A stretch of DNA of 7,058 bases, from positions 1-7,058 of the forward strand of contig JAGYOO010000072.1 of assembly GCA_018399295.1 (NCBI GenBank), written 5' to 3'. Under the pieces are notes generated by a model. That model was not told the DNA's origin. It saw only the letters and a program-made list of their open reading frames with translations, and ran no database searches. This DNA comes from Candidatus Omnitrophota bacterium. GTDB lineage: Bacteria > Omnitrophota > Gorgyraeia > B26-G9. Each line of letters starts with the position of its first letter. The stretch's first letter is position 1. Below are positions 1 through 6,836 of the stretch, piece after piece. Both the position numbers and the translations under genes were made by a program.

Positions 1-657
1 TCCGATTATTACTCTTTTTGGTTTTGAAAAAACTTTTTTTAATTCTTTAAGTTCACCTATCGGCATAGGCGGGCCGTTAACATTAACCCGGCGGATCTGA
101 CCCCAGCCGTTGCGGACCTTTTCCTTAACGGAATAAATCTCCTTAAGTGAATCAGTTATATAATCAATGCCTGTCTGAGGATGCTCGCCGTAGACTACGA
201 TCAGACGTTTATGCCCGATCTCTCCGGCCAGAACCCGGACCTCTTCCCGAATCTCTTCCTTGCTGAGCACCCGGCGACAGGCCGAGGTATTTTCACAGCG
301 GAATCCGCAGTAATGGCAGTTATTCACGCACAAGTTACCCAGATATAATGGCGCAAAGGTAACAATGCGGTTGTCATAGACCTTAAGCTTGACCTCCAGG
401 GCTGTATCCGCCATCCGTTGCCGCATCTTTGAATCGGTCACGCGCATTAAAGCCGCTGTTTCCTCCAAACTCAACGTCTCCACGGCCAGTGATTTTTGCA
501 GGATAGCTTCGAGCTGTTCCCAATCAGGCGCGGGAACTGTTTCCAACAGCCGGTCGATCTTTGACTCATCGATAAACCCGTTGCCATAAGCATCTCTTTC
601 TTCGGTCTTGATCCGCTGATTGACCCAAGTCTCTGTACTATTCATTGATAACGACAT
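1..657 (-). CDS. hydG: HydG, [FeFe]-hydrogenase H-cluster radical SAM maturase (N-terminal 219 residues, cut by window edge)
   Basis: HydG is a radical-SAM tyrosine lyase that makes the CO and CN ligands of the H-cluster 2Fe subcluster. The visible protein contains the radical-SAM cluster motif CVNNCHYC (C110, C114, C117, the CX3CX2C spacing) inside the family-typical stretch FAPLYLGNLCVNNCHYCGF. It is followed by GHKRLIVVYGEHP and IRRVNVN, also typical of HydG. I chose the ATG at 657 over the one at 645: AGAGGG lies 7 bases upstream of 657, whereas 645 has no well-placed site. This start overlaps the end of hydF by 20 bases, suggesting translational coupling. The full family length is roughly 470 residues, so the C-terminal half and its second cluster site lie beyond position 1. 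The last 11 or so visible codons (positions 1 to about 35) are AT-rich and do not follow the family pattern; see findings. The family call is secure from residue 1 to about 205. Confidence 0.93.
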   Translation of the reverse strand, partial: MSLSMNSTETWVNQRIKTEERDAYGNGFIDESKIDRLLETVPAPDWEQLEAILQKSLAVETLSLEETAALMRVTDSKMRQRMADTALEVKLKVYDNRIVTFAPLYLGNLCVNNCHYCGFRCENTSACRRVLSKEEIREEVRVLAGEIGHKRLIVVYGEHPQTGIDYITDSLKEIYSVKEKVRNGWGQIRRVNVNGPPMPIGELKELKKVFSKPKRVIIG

Positions 658-1915
658 CTTTTATCCCTCTTCTCTCTTTCAAAGCACCGTTATATGCCGC
701 CAGGGACGCGGGAAACGGCGATAGCACCCGTTCGATCAACCCCTGAGTAAGACTTATACACATACCATAATTAGTGACTGCAACTCCAGCCTGCACCGCC
801 CGGCGCATTCGCAGCAGATTCTCCTTGCGAGTCAGCATACACCCGCCACAGTGCACAACCAGCCGGTAAAATTTAAGGTCCTCCGGATAATCCCGGCCAC
901 TGCAAACATCGATCTTAGGCGAAAATCCGGCAAACTCAGCCAGCCAAGACGGTATCTTCACCCTGCCAATGTCCCCTTCGATCGGATGATGACTGCAGGC
1001 CTCAGCAATCAGGACCCTGTCTCCCGGGACCAGGTCGTGAATCGCCGCCGTACCCCGCGCCAATTCAGAGAGATCAAATTTAAACCGCGCGAATAAAATC
1101 GAAAACGTAGTCAAATTAACCTCCGCGGGAGTAACCGCCGCGGTCCCAGCCACGGCCTGGGAGTCACATACCACCAGATCCGGCGGTGTCTTAAGTTTAG
1201 CCAGAGCCGCGGGATATTCCGTCTCTTTTGCCACTAAAACCAAGGCATTTGAATCCAGCACGTCCCGAATCGACTGGACCTGCGGCAGGATCAGCCGGCC
1301 TTTCGGCGCCTCCAGATCAATAGGCACGACAAATATTGCCGTACCACCCGCAGGCATCAAATCGCCCACAAGCCGGGGACTATCAAAAAATCCTTTTGGC
1401 AGTATCTCCGTCAGATGCCGCTTAAACTCGATCAAGACCCGGTCCCGCTCTTCTTTGATCAAACTGGAACAGCTTATATATTGCGGGGTGTGCTCGGACA
1501 CAGCCCGAAGAAACGCGGGATCAGGCTGGTTAATATCCGTCTTATTTATAACCGTGAGCAGCGGAAGTCTCCGGCTTCGCGCCTCTTCGACGATAAATCG
1601 TTCATAGGCTTTCCATACCCCAGGCTCGGTAATCAGCACCGCCACATCGGCGCGGTCTAAAATCCCCATCGTCCGCTGCCGGCGCTTTTCGCCAAGCTGA
1701 GAATCATCATTTATTCCCGCGGTATCCAGAAACGTAACCGGTCCCAGCGGGGTCAGCTCCAGAGACTTTTCCACGACATCAGTGGTAGTCCCCGGCACGG
1801 AAGAGGTTATGGCCACGTCCTGCCCGCTTACCAGATTCAAAAAACTGGACTTGCCGACATTAGTCCGGCCAAACAACCCGATCTGAGTTCTTAATGATTT
1901 TGGGGTTTTGTTCAT
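638..1915 (-). CDS. hydF: HydF, [FeFe]-hydrogenase H-cluster maturation GTPase and scaffold
   Basis: HydF binds the 2Fe precursor made by the other maturases and delivers it to apo-HydA; its GTPase activity is needed for maturation. The 425-residue protein has the usual three parts. The N-terminal GTPase domain shows a P-loop GRTNVGKS (16-23), switch PGTTTD (41-46), DTAG (64-67), NKTD (124-127) and a G5-like SCSS (148-151). A middle dimerisation region follows (about 180-290). The C-terminal cluster domain carries C307, H309, H355, C356 and C359, that is CxH then 45 residues then HCxxC, which fits the HydF [4Fe-4S] signature. All key residues are present and the length is normal. No strong ribosome site is seen; a purine-rich GAGAAG directly abuts the ATG. 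The gene is separated from the upstream regulator gene by a 115-base gap with a terminator-like hairpin, and it overlaps hydG at its 3' end. Confidence 0.97.
   Translation of the reverse strand: MNKTPKSLRTQIGLFGRTNVGKSSFLNLVSGQDVAITSSVPGTTTDVVEKSLELTPLGPVTFLDTAGINDDSQLGEKRRQRTMGILDRADVAVLITEPGVWKAYERFIVEEARSRRLPLLTVINKTDINQPDPAFLRAVSEHTPQYISCSSLIKEERDRVLIEFKRHLTEILPKGFFDSPRLVGDLMPAGGTAIFVVPIDLEAPKGRLILPQVQSIRDVLDSNALVLVAKETEYPAALAKLKTPPDLVVCDSQAVAGTAAVTPAEVNLTTFSILFARFKFDLSELARGTAAIHDLVPGDRVLIAEACSHHPIEGDIGRVKIPSWLAEFAGFSPKIDVCSGRDYPEDLKFYRLVVHCGGCMLTRKENLLRMRRAVQAGVAVTNYGMCISLTQGLIERVLSPFPASLAAYNGALKERRGIKDVVINE
665..670 (-). promoter_or_regulatory. Ribosome binding site that decides the hydG start
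   Basis: AGAGGG on the minus strand sits 7 bases before the ATG at 657 and 19 bases before the in-frame ATG at 645. The spacing favours the upstream start, adding MSLS to the protein. The site lies inside the hydF coding sequence, so hydG translation probably depends on ribosomes finishing hydF. Confidence 0.6.
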
Positions 1916-1962
1916 CTTCTCGTATTTATCTTTCTTGTTTTAAAGGAAAGCCGAGTTGTTTT

Positions 1963-1997
1963 AAAAATAAGGGAATTATGAACCATCCATAATCCCC
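1963..1997 (-). terminator. Probable intrinsic terminator between the ACT regulator gene and hydF
   Basis: On the minus strand GGGATTATG (1996-1988) pairs with CATAATTCCC (1980-1971), leaving one bulged base and a 7-base loop. The next bases are TTATTTTT (1970-1963), the T-rich tail expected of a Rho-independent terminator. It lies in the 115-base gap 1916-2030, the longest gene-free stretch in the window. It would end, or attenuate, the hydrogenase transcript after the regulator gene. The rest of the gap shows no gene. I see no convincing -35/-10 pair for hydF in the 47 bases left between the tail and its start codon, so partial readthrough is likely. Confidence 0.55.
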
Positions 1998-2030
1998 TGA
2001 GATATCAATCCATTGCCGGCTTGTGTTTCT

Positions 2031-2285
2031 TTAAATCTCGATCTCCACCAACTTGGCCTTCACCGCCTCGATCGTATTAAGTTTCTCGGCCAGCTTTCTG
2101 TGCTCCTGCATATCATTCACCAGATCGAGGATAATAAATCCGGTATCAGCACAGCCCTCCAGCACCCCGTCATGAATGCCCAGCCGCGTTTTTATAAAAC
2201 AGCCTTCTTCGGTTAAGATATTCTGCACACTGAGTATCGACTCCCGCCGTTTTCCAACCAAAATCAGCATCACGGTTTTTTTCAT
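2031..2285 (-). CDS. TM1266-type putative iron-only hydrogenase system regulator (ACT-like)
   Basis: A small 84-residue protein with the pattern of the TM1266 family, which is regularly encoded beside [FeFe]-hydrogenase and maturase genes and is named a putative iron-only hydrogenase system regulator. The sequence alternates strand and helix as in an ACT/ferredoxin-like fold: VMLILVGKR (strand), a helix over roughly 14-25, FIKTRLGIHD (strand and turn), GFIILDLV (strand), a helix over 59-70, and a final strand AKLVEIEI. No DNA-binding motif, signal peptide or membrane segment is visible. Its ligand and target are unknown, and regulation is inferred from family and neighbours only. A good ribosome site, GGAAGGGG, lies 6 bases before the ATG. 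It sits 39 bases after the response regulator gene and just before the terminator-like hairpin, so it appears to be the last gene of the hydrogenase transcript. Confidence 0.85.
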   Translation of the reverse strand: MKKTVMLILVGKRRESILSVQNILTEEGCFIKTRLGIHDGVLEGCADTGFIILDLVNDMQEHRKLAEKLNTIEAVKAKLVEIEI

Positions 2286-2324
2286 GATAAACCCCTTCCG
2301 TTTTCCCGGCGGAAAAAACTCCGG

Positions 2325-2711
2325 CTATTCCCGGATATTATCCGCCACTGTTTTCAGAAGTTCCTCCGGTTTAACCGGTTTCTCAAGCACTGCCCTCACC
2401 GGCAACCACTCCTCGTCCGGCTCGAATCCAAACGCCAAATTCATCTCCTTACGCACTCCCGTAACCATTACCACCGGGATATCCTTTGTCTCCGGAGCCG
2501 ACTTTATCTGCCGCGAGGCGTTAAATCCTTCAGTCTTATCAGTCATCATTACATCAAGAAGAATCAGGTTCGGCTGAGCCTGTTTGGCTTTTTCAAATCC
2601 ATCCGTGCTGTCAGCCGCGGTAATCACGTCATAACCTTTTGCCGTAAGCAAAGTCGATACCGCGTCGCGAAAATCCGGATCATCATCGATTATCAGCACC
2701 TGTTTAGCCAT
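2325..2711 (-). CDS. Single-domain (receiver-only) response regulator
   Basis: A 128-residue CheY-like receiver with no output domain. The acidic pocket is D9 and D10 in IIDDDPDF, the phosphoacceptor is D53 in LLDVMM, the switch threonine is T84 in VMVTG, and the conserved lysine is K111 in LEKPVKPEE. All the catalytic positions are intact, so it should accept phosphate. The segment between T84 and K111 (MNLAFGFEPDEEWLPVRAVL) is a few residues longer than usual and replaces the common GADDYL turn; I recall this form from a subgroup of stand-alone receivers in anaerobes. The start has an excellent AAAGGAGGAG site 4-5 bases upstream. It lies 18 bases after hydC and 39 before the ACT regulator. 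No kinase is in the window. It presumably acts by protein-protein contact, on a kinase, another regulator, or possibly the hydrogenase itself; the last two are speculation. Confidence 0.93.
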   Translation of the reverse strand: MAKQVLIIDDDPDFRDAVSTLLTAKGYDVITAADSTDGFEKAKQAQPNLILLDVMMTDKTEGFNASRQIKSAPETKDIPVVMVTGVRKEMNLAFGFEPDEEWLPVRAVLEKPVKPEELLKTVADNIRE

Positions 2712-2729
2712 CTTCTCCTCCTTTACGGA

Positions 2730-3239
2730 TTAACCCTGGACCAAAGCCTGTCCGGCCTTTTTACGGTAACCACGCAACAGTTCAATCACCTTGCGTGAAT
2801 CGAGTCCGCCATATATCTTTTCATCGATCATCACCACCGGCGCCAAACCGCAGGCGCCCAGACAGCGCGCCTCCTGCAGACTGAACACCCGGTCTTCAGT
2901 CGTCTCTCCGAGCTCGACCTTCAACTCATTCCGAATCGCGTCCAAAACCTGCTGCGCGCCCTTCACATAGCAGGCAGTTCCCATACAGACCGAAACCGTG
3001 TGCCGTCCGGGAGGTGTCAGCCGGAAATAATGATAAAAAGTCGCTACCCCCCAGATATGGGCGGAAGGGATTTTCATCTCGACTGAGATCTTATCCATCA
3101 TCTCCCGGTCCAGGTATCCGAATAATTCCTGGGCCTTGTGCAGGATCGCGATCAGATTCGACTCCGGCCGCGGCCCCTGCTTTACCCCGGCCATAAACTC
3201 CTCCAGCTGCCGGTACTTCTCTTGAGCCAACTCAACCAT
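2730..3239 (-). CDS. hydC: HydC, NuoE-like [2Fe-2S] subunit of the NADH-linked [FeFe]-hydrogenase
   Basis: HydC corresponds to the 24 kDa NuoE subunit of complex I and to HndA. It carries a thioredoxin-like [2Fe-2S] cluster next to the flavin subunit and works in the cytoplasm. With the ATG at 3239 the protein has 169 residues. The N-terminal helical part includes ESNLIAILHKAQELFGYLD and the family motif IWGVATFYHYF (62-72). The cluster ligands are C85 and C90 in CMGTAC, then C126 and C130 in CLGAC. A GTG sits in frame at 3242, but GGAGG (3246-3250) is 6 bases from the ATG and only 3 from the GTG, so I prefer the ATG. The gene begins 17 bases after hydA. Finding it after hydA is less usual, since hndA and its relatives generally lead such operons. 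Confidence 0.95.
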   Translation of the reverse strand: MVELAQEKYRQLEEFMAGVKQGPRPESNLIAILHKAQELFGYLDREMMDKISVEMKIPSAHIWGVATFYHYFRLTPPGRHTVSVCMGTACYVKGAQQVLDAIRNELKVELGETTEDRVFSLQEARCLGACGLAPVVMIDEKIYGGLDSRKVIELLRGYRKKAGQALVQG

Positions 3240-3245
3240 CACAAG

Positions 3246-3250
3246 CCTCC
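3246..3250 (-). promoter_or_regulatory. Ribosome binding site that decides the hydC start
   Basis: GGAGG on the minus strand lies in the 17-base gap between hydA and hydC. It is 6 bases before the ATG at 3239 and 3 bases before the in-frame GTG at 3242, which makes the ATG the better start. Confidence 0.65.
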
Positions 3251-3256
3251 ATTATA

Positions 3257-5029
3257 TCACTCTTTCGTTTCATTCCCAATTATTCCCCGGGGCTCTTTTG
3301 CCGAATAATGCGTGTGCAGAAGTTCATGCGATTTTTTACTCAACGGTCTCCCCAGAAGCTCCTTATATATCCGCTGCACGTGCGGATTTTCATGACTGCG
3401 CCGGATGGTATTCGCCCGGTCAATGCCATAAAGGGCCTCAGCGCGTTTGCGCAGACATTCCTCATCCAGAGGAATAGAATTCGAACCGGCGTAAGGCTGT
3501 CCGCCGCCACCAATACACCCCCCCGGGCACCCCATTATCTCGATAAAATGATAGCGTTCTGGGTCAGCACGGACAACATCCATAAGCTCATTGGCATTTC
3601 CCAGCCCGTGGGCCACTGCCACCCGGATCTCTTTTCCGTCCATCATCACCTTACCTTCTTTTATCCCTTTAAACCCGCGCAGGCTCTCCAGCTCGATCTC
3701 GAGCAGGGTCTCCCCGGTACACAGCTCATACGCCGTGCGGATCGCGGCCTCCATTACCCCGCCGGTAGCGCCAAAGATCGCTCCGGCACCGGAAGACAGC
3801 CCCAGCGGCTCATCAAACCGTTCCGGCTTTATGTTCAGAAAATCGATACCTGCGGACTTGAACATCCAGGCCGCTTCCCGAGTCGTAATCACCAGATCCG
3901 TCGCCGGCATTCCATTTACCCGCAGCTCCGGACGGGCAGCCTCGTACTTTTTCGCGGTACAACACATCACCGCCACGGCCAGAATCTTTTTCGGGTCAGT
4001 CTTGATCTTGTCCGCCCAGTAAGTCTTAGTCAGCGCGCCCATCATCGACATCGGTGATTTGCAGGTCGAGACATTCGGAATAAGGTCCGGGTGAAACTGT
4101 TCCAGACATTTCATCCAGGCGCTTGAACAGGAAGTTATCATCGGCAGCTTCCCCCCGCTCTGCAGCCGTTCCAGAAGCTCGCTCGCCTCCTCCATAATCG
4201 TAAGATCGGCGCTGAACTGCGTGTCAAAGACATAATCAAACCCCAGGCGCTTCAAAGCCGCGACAGTCTCTCCGGCCATCGCCCGGCCCGGCTCCAGCCC
4301 GAAAGCCTCTCCGATCGCCGCGCGCACCGATGGCGCCACCTGTGCCACCTTGATCACTTCCGGATCGTTAAGCCTCTCGAACAGTTCCTGCGTGTAGTTT
4401 TTTTCCAGAAACGCGGCAGTCGGACAGACATTTACGCACTGACCGCAACCCGTGCAGACACTTTCATTAAGCCCCATATCATAGGCCGGCATCACGTTCG
4501 CCTTAAACCCCCGGTGGGCAAAGCCCAGAGTATTCGCCTTCTGCACCTCCGAGCAAAGACGCACGCAGCGGCCGCAGAGAATACACTTTTCCGGGTCCCG
4601 GATCACCGCGGCCGAAGACAGATCTTTTTCATACCGTTTCCGCTCTCCTTCAAAATGGCGCTGCCGCAGCCCCATGGCATAGGCCAGCCGCTGCAGTTCG
4701 CAGATACCGTCACGTTCGCAGGTGTGACAATCCTGCGGGTGATTATCCAAAATCAGCTCAACGATATCCCGGCGGGCCTGACGAATCTCTTTAGTATTCG
4801 TATGAATCCGCATCCCCTCGGACACCGGAAAGGCACAGGAGGCCACATAGTTGCGCATCCCTTCCACCTCAACGATACACACCCGGCAGGCCCCTTCGAT
4901 CGAAAGACTGGGATGATAACACAAGCGAGGAATGTGAAACCCGATCTTATCCGCGGCCTGCATTATCGTTTGCTCGGCCTCCACCTCAAATGGCTTATTA
5001 TTGAAATATACTATGACTTTTTCCTTCAT
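3257..5029 (-). CDS. hydA: HydA, [FeFe]-hydrogenase catalytic subunit (HndD/HydA type) with variant H-cluster motifs
   Basis: Catalyses reversible H2 formation from protons at the H-cluster, fed by the flavin subunit HydB. The 590 residues carry, in order: an N-terminal [2Fe-2S] ferredoxin-like domain (C37, C48, C51, C65); a His-ligated [4Fe-4S] site (H97, C101, C104, C110); two [4Fe-4S] ferredoxin-like sites (C149, C152, C155, C159 and C192, C195, C198, C202); and the H-domain from about 225. The end, SHELLHTHY, is typical. No signal peptide is present, so it is cytoplasmic. Length and architecture match HndD, with no extra C-terminal domain. The three H-cluster motifs all deviate. L1 is TSCSSAW (299-305) instead of TSCCPxW, L2 is MCCTAKKYE (355-363) instead of MPCxxKxxE, and L3 is EIMGCPGGCIGGGGQP (497-512) with G for A. 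C357, C501 and C505 are kept, but the usual second L1 cysteine is S302. The ATG is 4 bases past hydB, with AGAGG 8 bases upstream inside hydB. Confidence 0.96.
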   Translation of the reverse strand: MKEKVIVYFNNKPFEVEAEQTIMQAADKIGFHIPRLCYHPSLSIEGACRVCIVEVEGMRNYVASCAFPVSEGMRIHTNTKEIRQARRDIVELILDNHPQDCHTCERDGICELQRLAYAMGLRQRHFEGERKRYEKDLSSAAVIRDPEKCILCGRCVRLCSEVQKANTLGFAHRGFKANVMPAYDMGLNESVCTGCGQCVNVCPTAAFLEKNYTQELFERLNDPEVIKVAQVAPSVRAAIGEAFGLEPGRAMAGETVAALKRLGFDYVFDTQFSADLTIMEEASELLERLQSGGKLPMITSCSSAWMKCLEQFHPDLIPNVSTCKSPMSMMGALTKTYWADKIKTDPKKILAVAVMCCTAKKYEAARPELRVNGMPATDLVITTREAAWMFKSAGIDFLNIKPERFDEPLGLSSGAGAIFGATGGVMEAAIRTAYELCTGETLLEIELESLRGFKGIKEGKVMMDGKEIRVAVAHGLGNANELMDVVRADPERYHFIEIMGCPGGCIGGGGQPYAGSNSIPLDEECLRKRAEALYGIDRANTIRRSHENPHVQRIYKELLGRPLSKKSHELLHTHYSAKEPRGIIGNETKE

Positions 5030-5033
5030 CTCG

Positions 5034-6836
5034 TTAACCTCTCACTATTGCGTTGAATTTACAGGTTTCCATGCATTTTCCGCAACGGACGCATTTGGCC
5101 GGATCGATCACATGGCGCTGTTTAACGGCCCCGCTGATCGCGGCGGTCGGGCAGACCCGTTTGCAGGCGCCGCAGCCCACGCATTTTTCATTAATAGTAT
5201 AACTAAGCAGGGCGGTACAAACTCCGGCCCGGCATTTTTTGTCCCGCACATGTTCCTCGTACTCTTCCCGAAAATTGGCGATTGTGCTCAGCACCGGATT
5301 CGGCGCCGATTGGCCAAGACCGCACAGCGAGGCCTTCTTGATCATCCGGCCGAGCCGTTCCAGCTTGTCAATGTCTTCGGCCTCCCCCTTGCCCTCGGTG
5401 ATCCGGGTCAGGATCTCCAACATCCGCTTTGTCCCTTCCCGACAGGGAGTACATTTCCCGCAGGATTCGTTCTGCGTGAATTCGAGAAAAAATCGGGCGA
5501 TATTAACCATGCACGCGCCTTCATCCATCACGATCATCCCGCCGGAACCCATAATTGAACCAGCCTGCTGCAGAGACTCATAATCAACCGGTGTGTCCAG
5601 ATACTGCTCCGGCATACAGCCCCCGGAAGGACCGCCGGTCTGCACGGCCTTAAACTGCTTGCCGTCAGGAATACCTCCGCCGATATCATAGATGATCTCC
5701 CGCAGAGTAGTCCCCATGGGCACCTCTACCAGCCCGGTGTTCACCACATTGCCGGCCAAAGCGAAGACCTTGGTCCCTTTGCTTTTTTCCGTCCCCACCG
5801 AACTGAACCAGCTTGCCCCGTCCAGAATAATAACCGGGATATTGGCCCAGGTCTCGACATTATTGATAAGCGTCGGCTTCCCGAACAGCCCCTTTACTGA
5901 AGGATAGGGCGGACGGGGCCGGGGCATTCCCCGACGGCCTTCGATCGACTGGATCAGAGCGGTTTCCTCTCCGCAGACAAACGCACCCGCTCCCAGCCGG
6001 ATCTCCAGATCAAAGGAAAATCCGGAATCAAGGATATTCGCTCCCAACAATCCTTCGGCGCGGGCGTCGGCAATCGCCTTTTCCAGTCGCTTTATCGCCA
6101 GCGGGTATTCGGCCCGAATATAGACAATACCCTTCGAGGCGCCGATTGCGTAACCTCCGATCACCATCCCCTCGATCACGGTATGCGGATCACCTTCAAT
6201 AGCGCTGCGGTCCATAAACGCCCCGGGATCACCCTCATCCGCGTTACAGATAACAAACTTTTCCGGCCCCGGCTGCTCCGCGGTCAAAGACCATTTCAGC
6301 CCGGTAGGAAACCCGGCTCCGCCGCGGCCGCGCAGACCGCATTTCTTTAGCTCCTGCACCACATCCTGCGGCTGCATATCGGAAAGGACCTTGGCCAGAG
6401 CCTCGTAACCCCTTACCGACAGATAGTCGTCAATACTCTCCGGATCGATGATCCCGCAGTTGCGCAGGGCAATGCGCATCTGTTTACCAAAAAAATTAAC
6501 GTCACCAAACACCCGGTAAAACCGGTTATACAGATTATCTTCCTGCACGACCAAACGCGAGACCTGGGTCTTTTTTACCAGATGCTCTTCAATGATCTCC
6601 GGCACATCGATAATGTTAAAACCGGCATAGATCGTATAACCGGGGTTAATGATCATCACCGGGCCTTTCGCGCACATCCCCAGACAGCCTGACAGAATTA
6701 TCCGGGTTTTATCCAACAGGCCGAACCGCTTCAGCTGAGCGGTTACAGACTCCTTAAGCTCCTTTGACTTTTTATGAATACAGCTCGGACCGTCACAGAT
6801 GGTTATAATATAGTCCGGGGTCACATTGTTGTTCAT
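5034..6836 (-). CDS. hydB: HydB, NuoF-like FMN/NADH-binding subunit of the [FeFe]-hydrogenase complex
   Basis: HydB (HndC, NuoF-like) oxidises or reduces NAD(H) at FMN and is the proposed bifurcation site in trimeric [FeFe]-hydrogenases. Numbering from the ATG at 6836 gives 600 residues. An N-terminal thioredoxin-like [2Fe-2S] domain has C14, C19, C51 and C55. The flavin/NADH core shows GRGGAGFPTG (170-179) and GAGAFVCGEETAL (from 282), followed by a PRPRPPYP stretch. The NuoF [4Fe-4S] site is C459, C462, C465 in ESCGKCTPCREG plus C505. H529, C535 and C540 could hold a further metal (inference). A C-terminal two-cluster ferredoxin domain uses C552, C555, C558, C562 and C582, C585, C588, C592. 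All expected residues are present. The start is ambiguous: a GTG at 6839 has GGAGG 8 bases upstream, while the adjacent ATG at 6836 has GGAG 5 bases upstream. The gene lies 25 bases after the HndB-like gene and 4 before hydA. Confidence 0.96.
   Translation of the reverse strand: MNNNVTPDYIITICDGPSCIHKKSKELKESVTAQLKRFGLLDKTRIILSGCLGMCAKGPVMIINPGYTIYAGFNIIDVPEIIEEHLVKKTQVSRLVVQEDNLYNRFYRVFGDVNFFGKQMRIALRNCGIIDPESIDDYLSVRGYEALAKVLSDMQPQDVVQELKKCGLRGRGGAGFPTGLKWSLTAEQPGPEKFVICNADEGDPGAFMDRSAIEGDPHTVIEGMVIGGYAIGASKGIVYIRAEYPLAIKRLEKAIADARAEGLLGANILDSGFSFDLEIRLGAGAFVCGEETALIQSIEGRRGMPRPRPPYPSVKGLFGKPTLINNVETWANIPVIILDGASWFSSVGTEKSKGTKVFALAGNVVNTGLVEVPMGTTLREIIYDIGGGIPDGKQFKAVQTGGPSGGCMPEQYLDTPVDYESLQQAGSIMGSGGMIVMDEGACMVNIARFFLEFTQNESCGKCTPCREGTKRMLEILTRITEGKGEAEDIDKLERLGRMIKKASLCGLGQSAPNPVLSTIANFREEYEEHVRDKKCRAGVCTALLSYTINEKCVGCGACKRVCPTAAISGAVKQRHVIDPAKCVRCGKCMETCKFNAIVRG

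Noticed and set aside
389..589. 66-codon plus-strand frame opposite hydG
   Set aside because: It is antisense to the conserved hydG N-terminal region; no domain is seen.
1916..1962. Possible hydF promoter downstream of the terminator-like hairpin
   Set aside because: The AT-rich stretch includes GATAAAT, but no matching -35 at proper spacing is visible and it is too close to the start codon to call.
2301..2316. Small inverted repeat TTTTCC-CGGC-GGAAAA between the receiver and ACT genes
   Set aside because: It has only 6 paired bases, mostly A-T, with no T-rich tail after it on the minus strand. It lies beside the ribosome site of the ACT gene and could tune translation, but the evidence is too weak to annotate.
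2176..2577. 133-codon plus-strand open frame over the two regulator genes
   Set aside because: It is antisense to two well-recognised small genes that have good ribosome sites of their own; no motif is seen in the plus-strand product.
3308..4057. 249-codon open frame on the plus strand
   Set aside because: It lies entirely antisense to hydA, whose protein is conserved along its length. The plus-strand translation shows no recognisable motif and is arginine/histidine/proline-rich, as expected of a shadow frame.
4514..5558. Two plus-strand open frames of 180 and 185 codons
   Set aside because: They run opposite conserved cluster-binding regions of hydA and hydB, with no recognisable domain.
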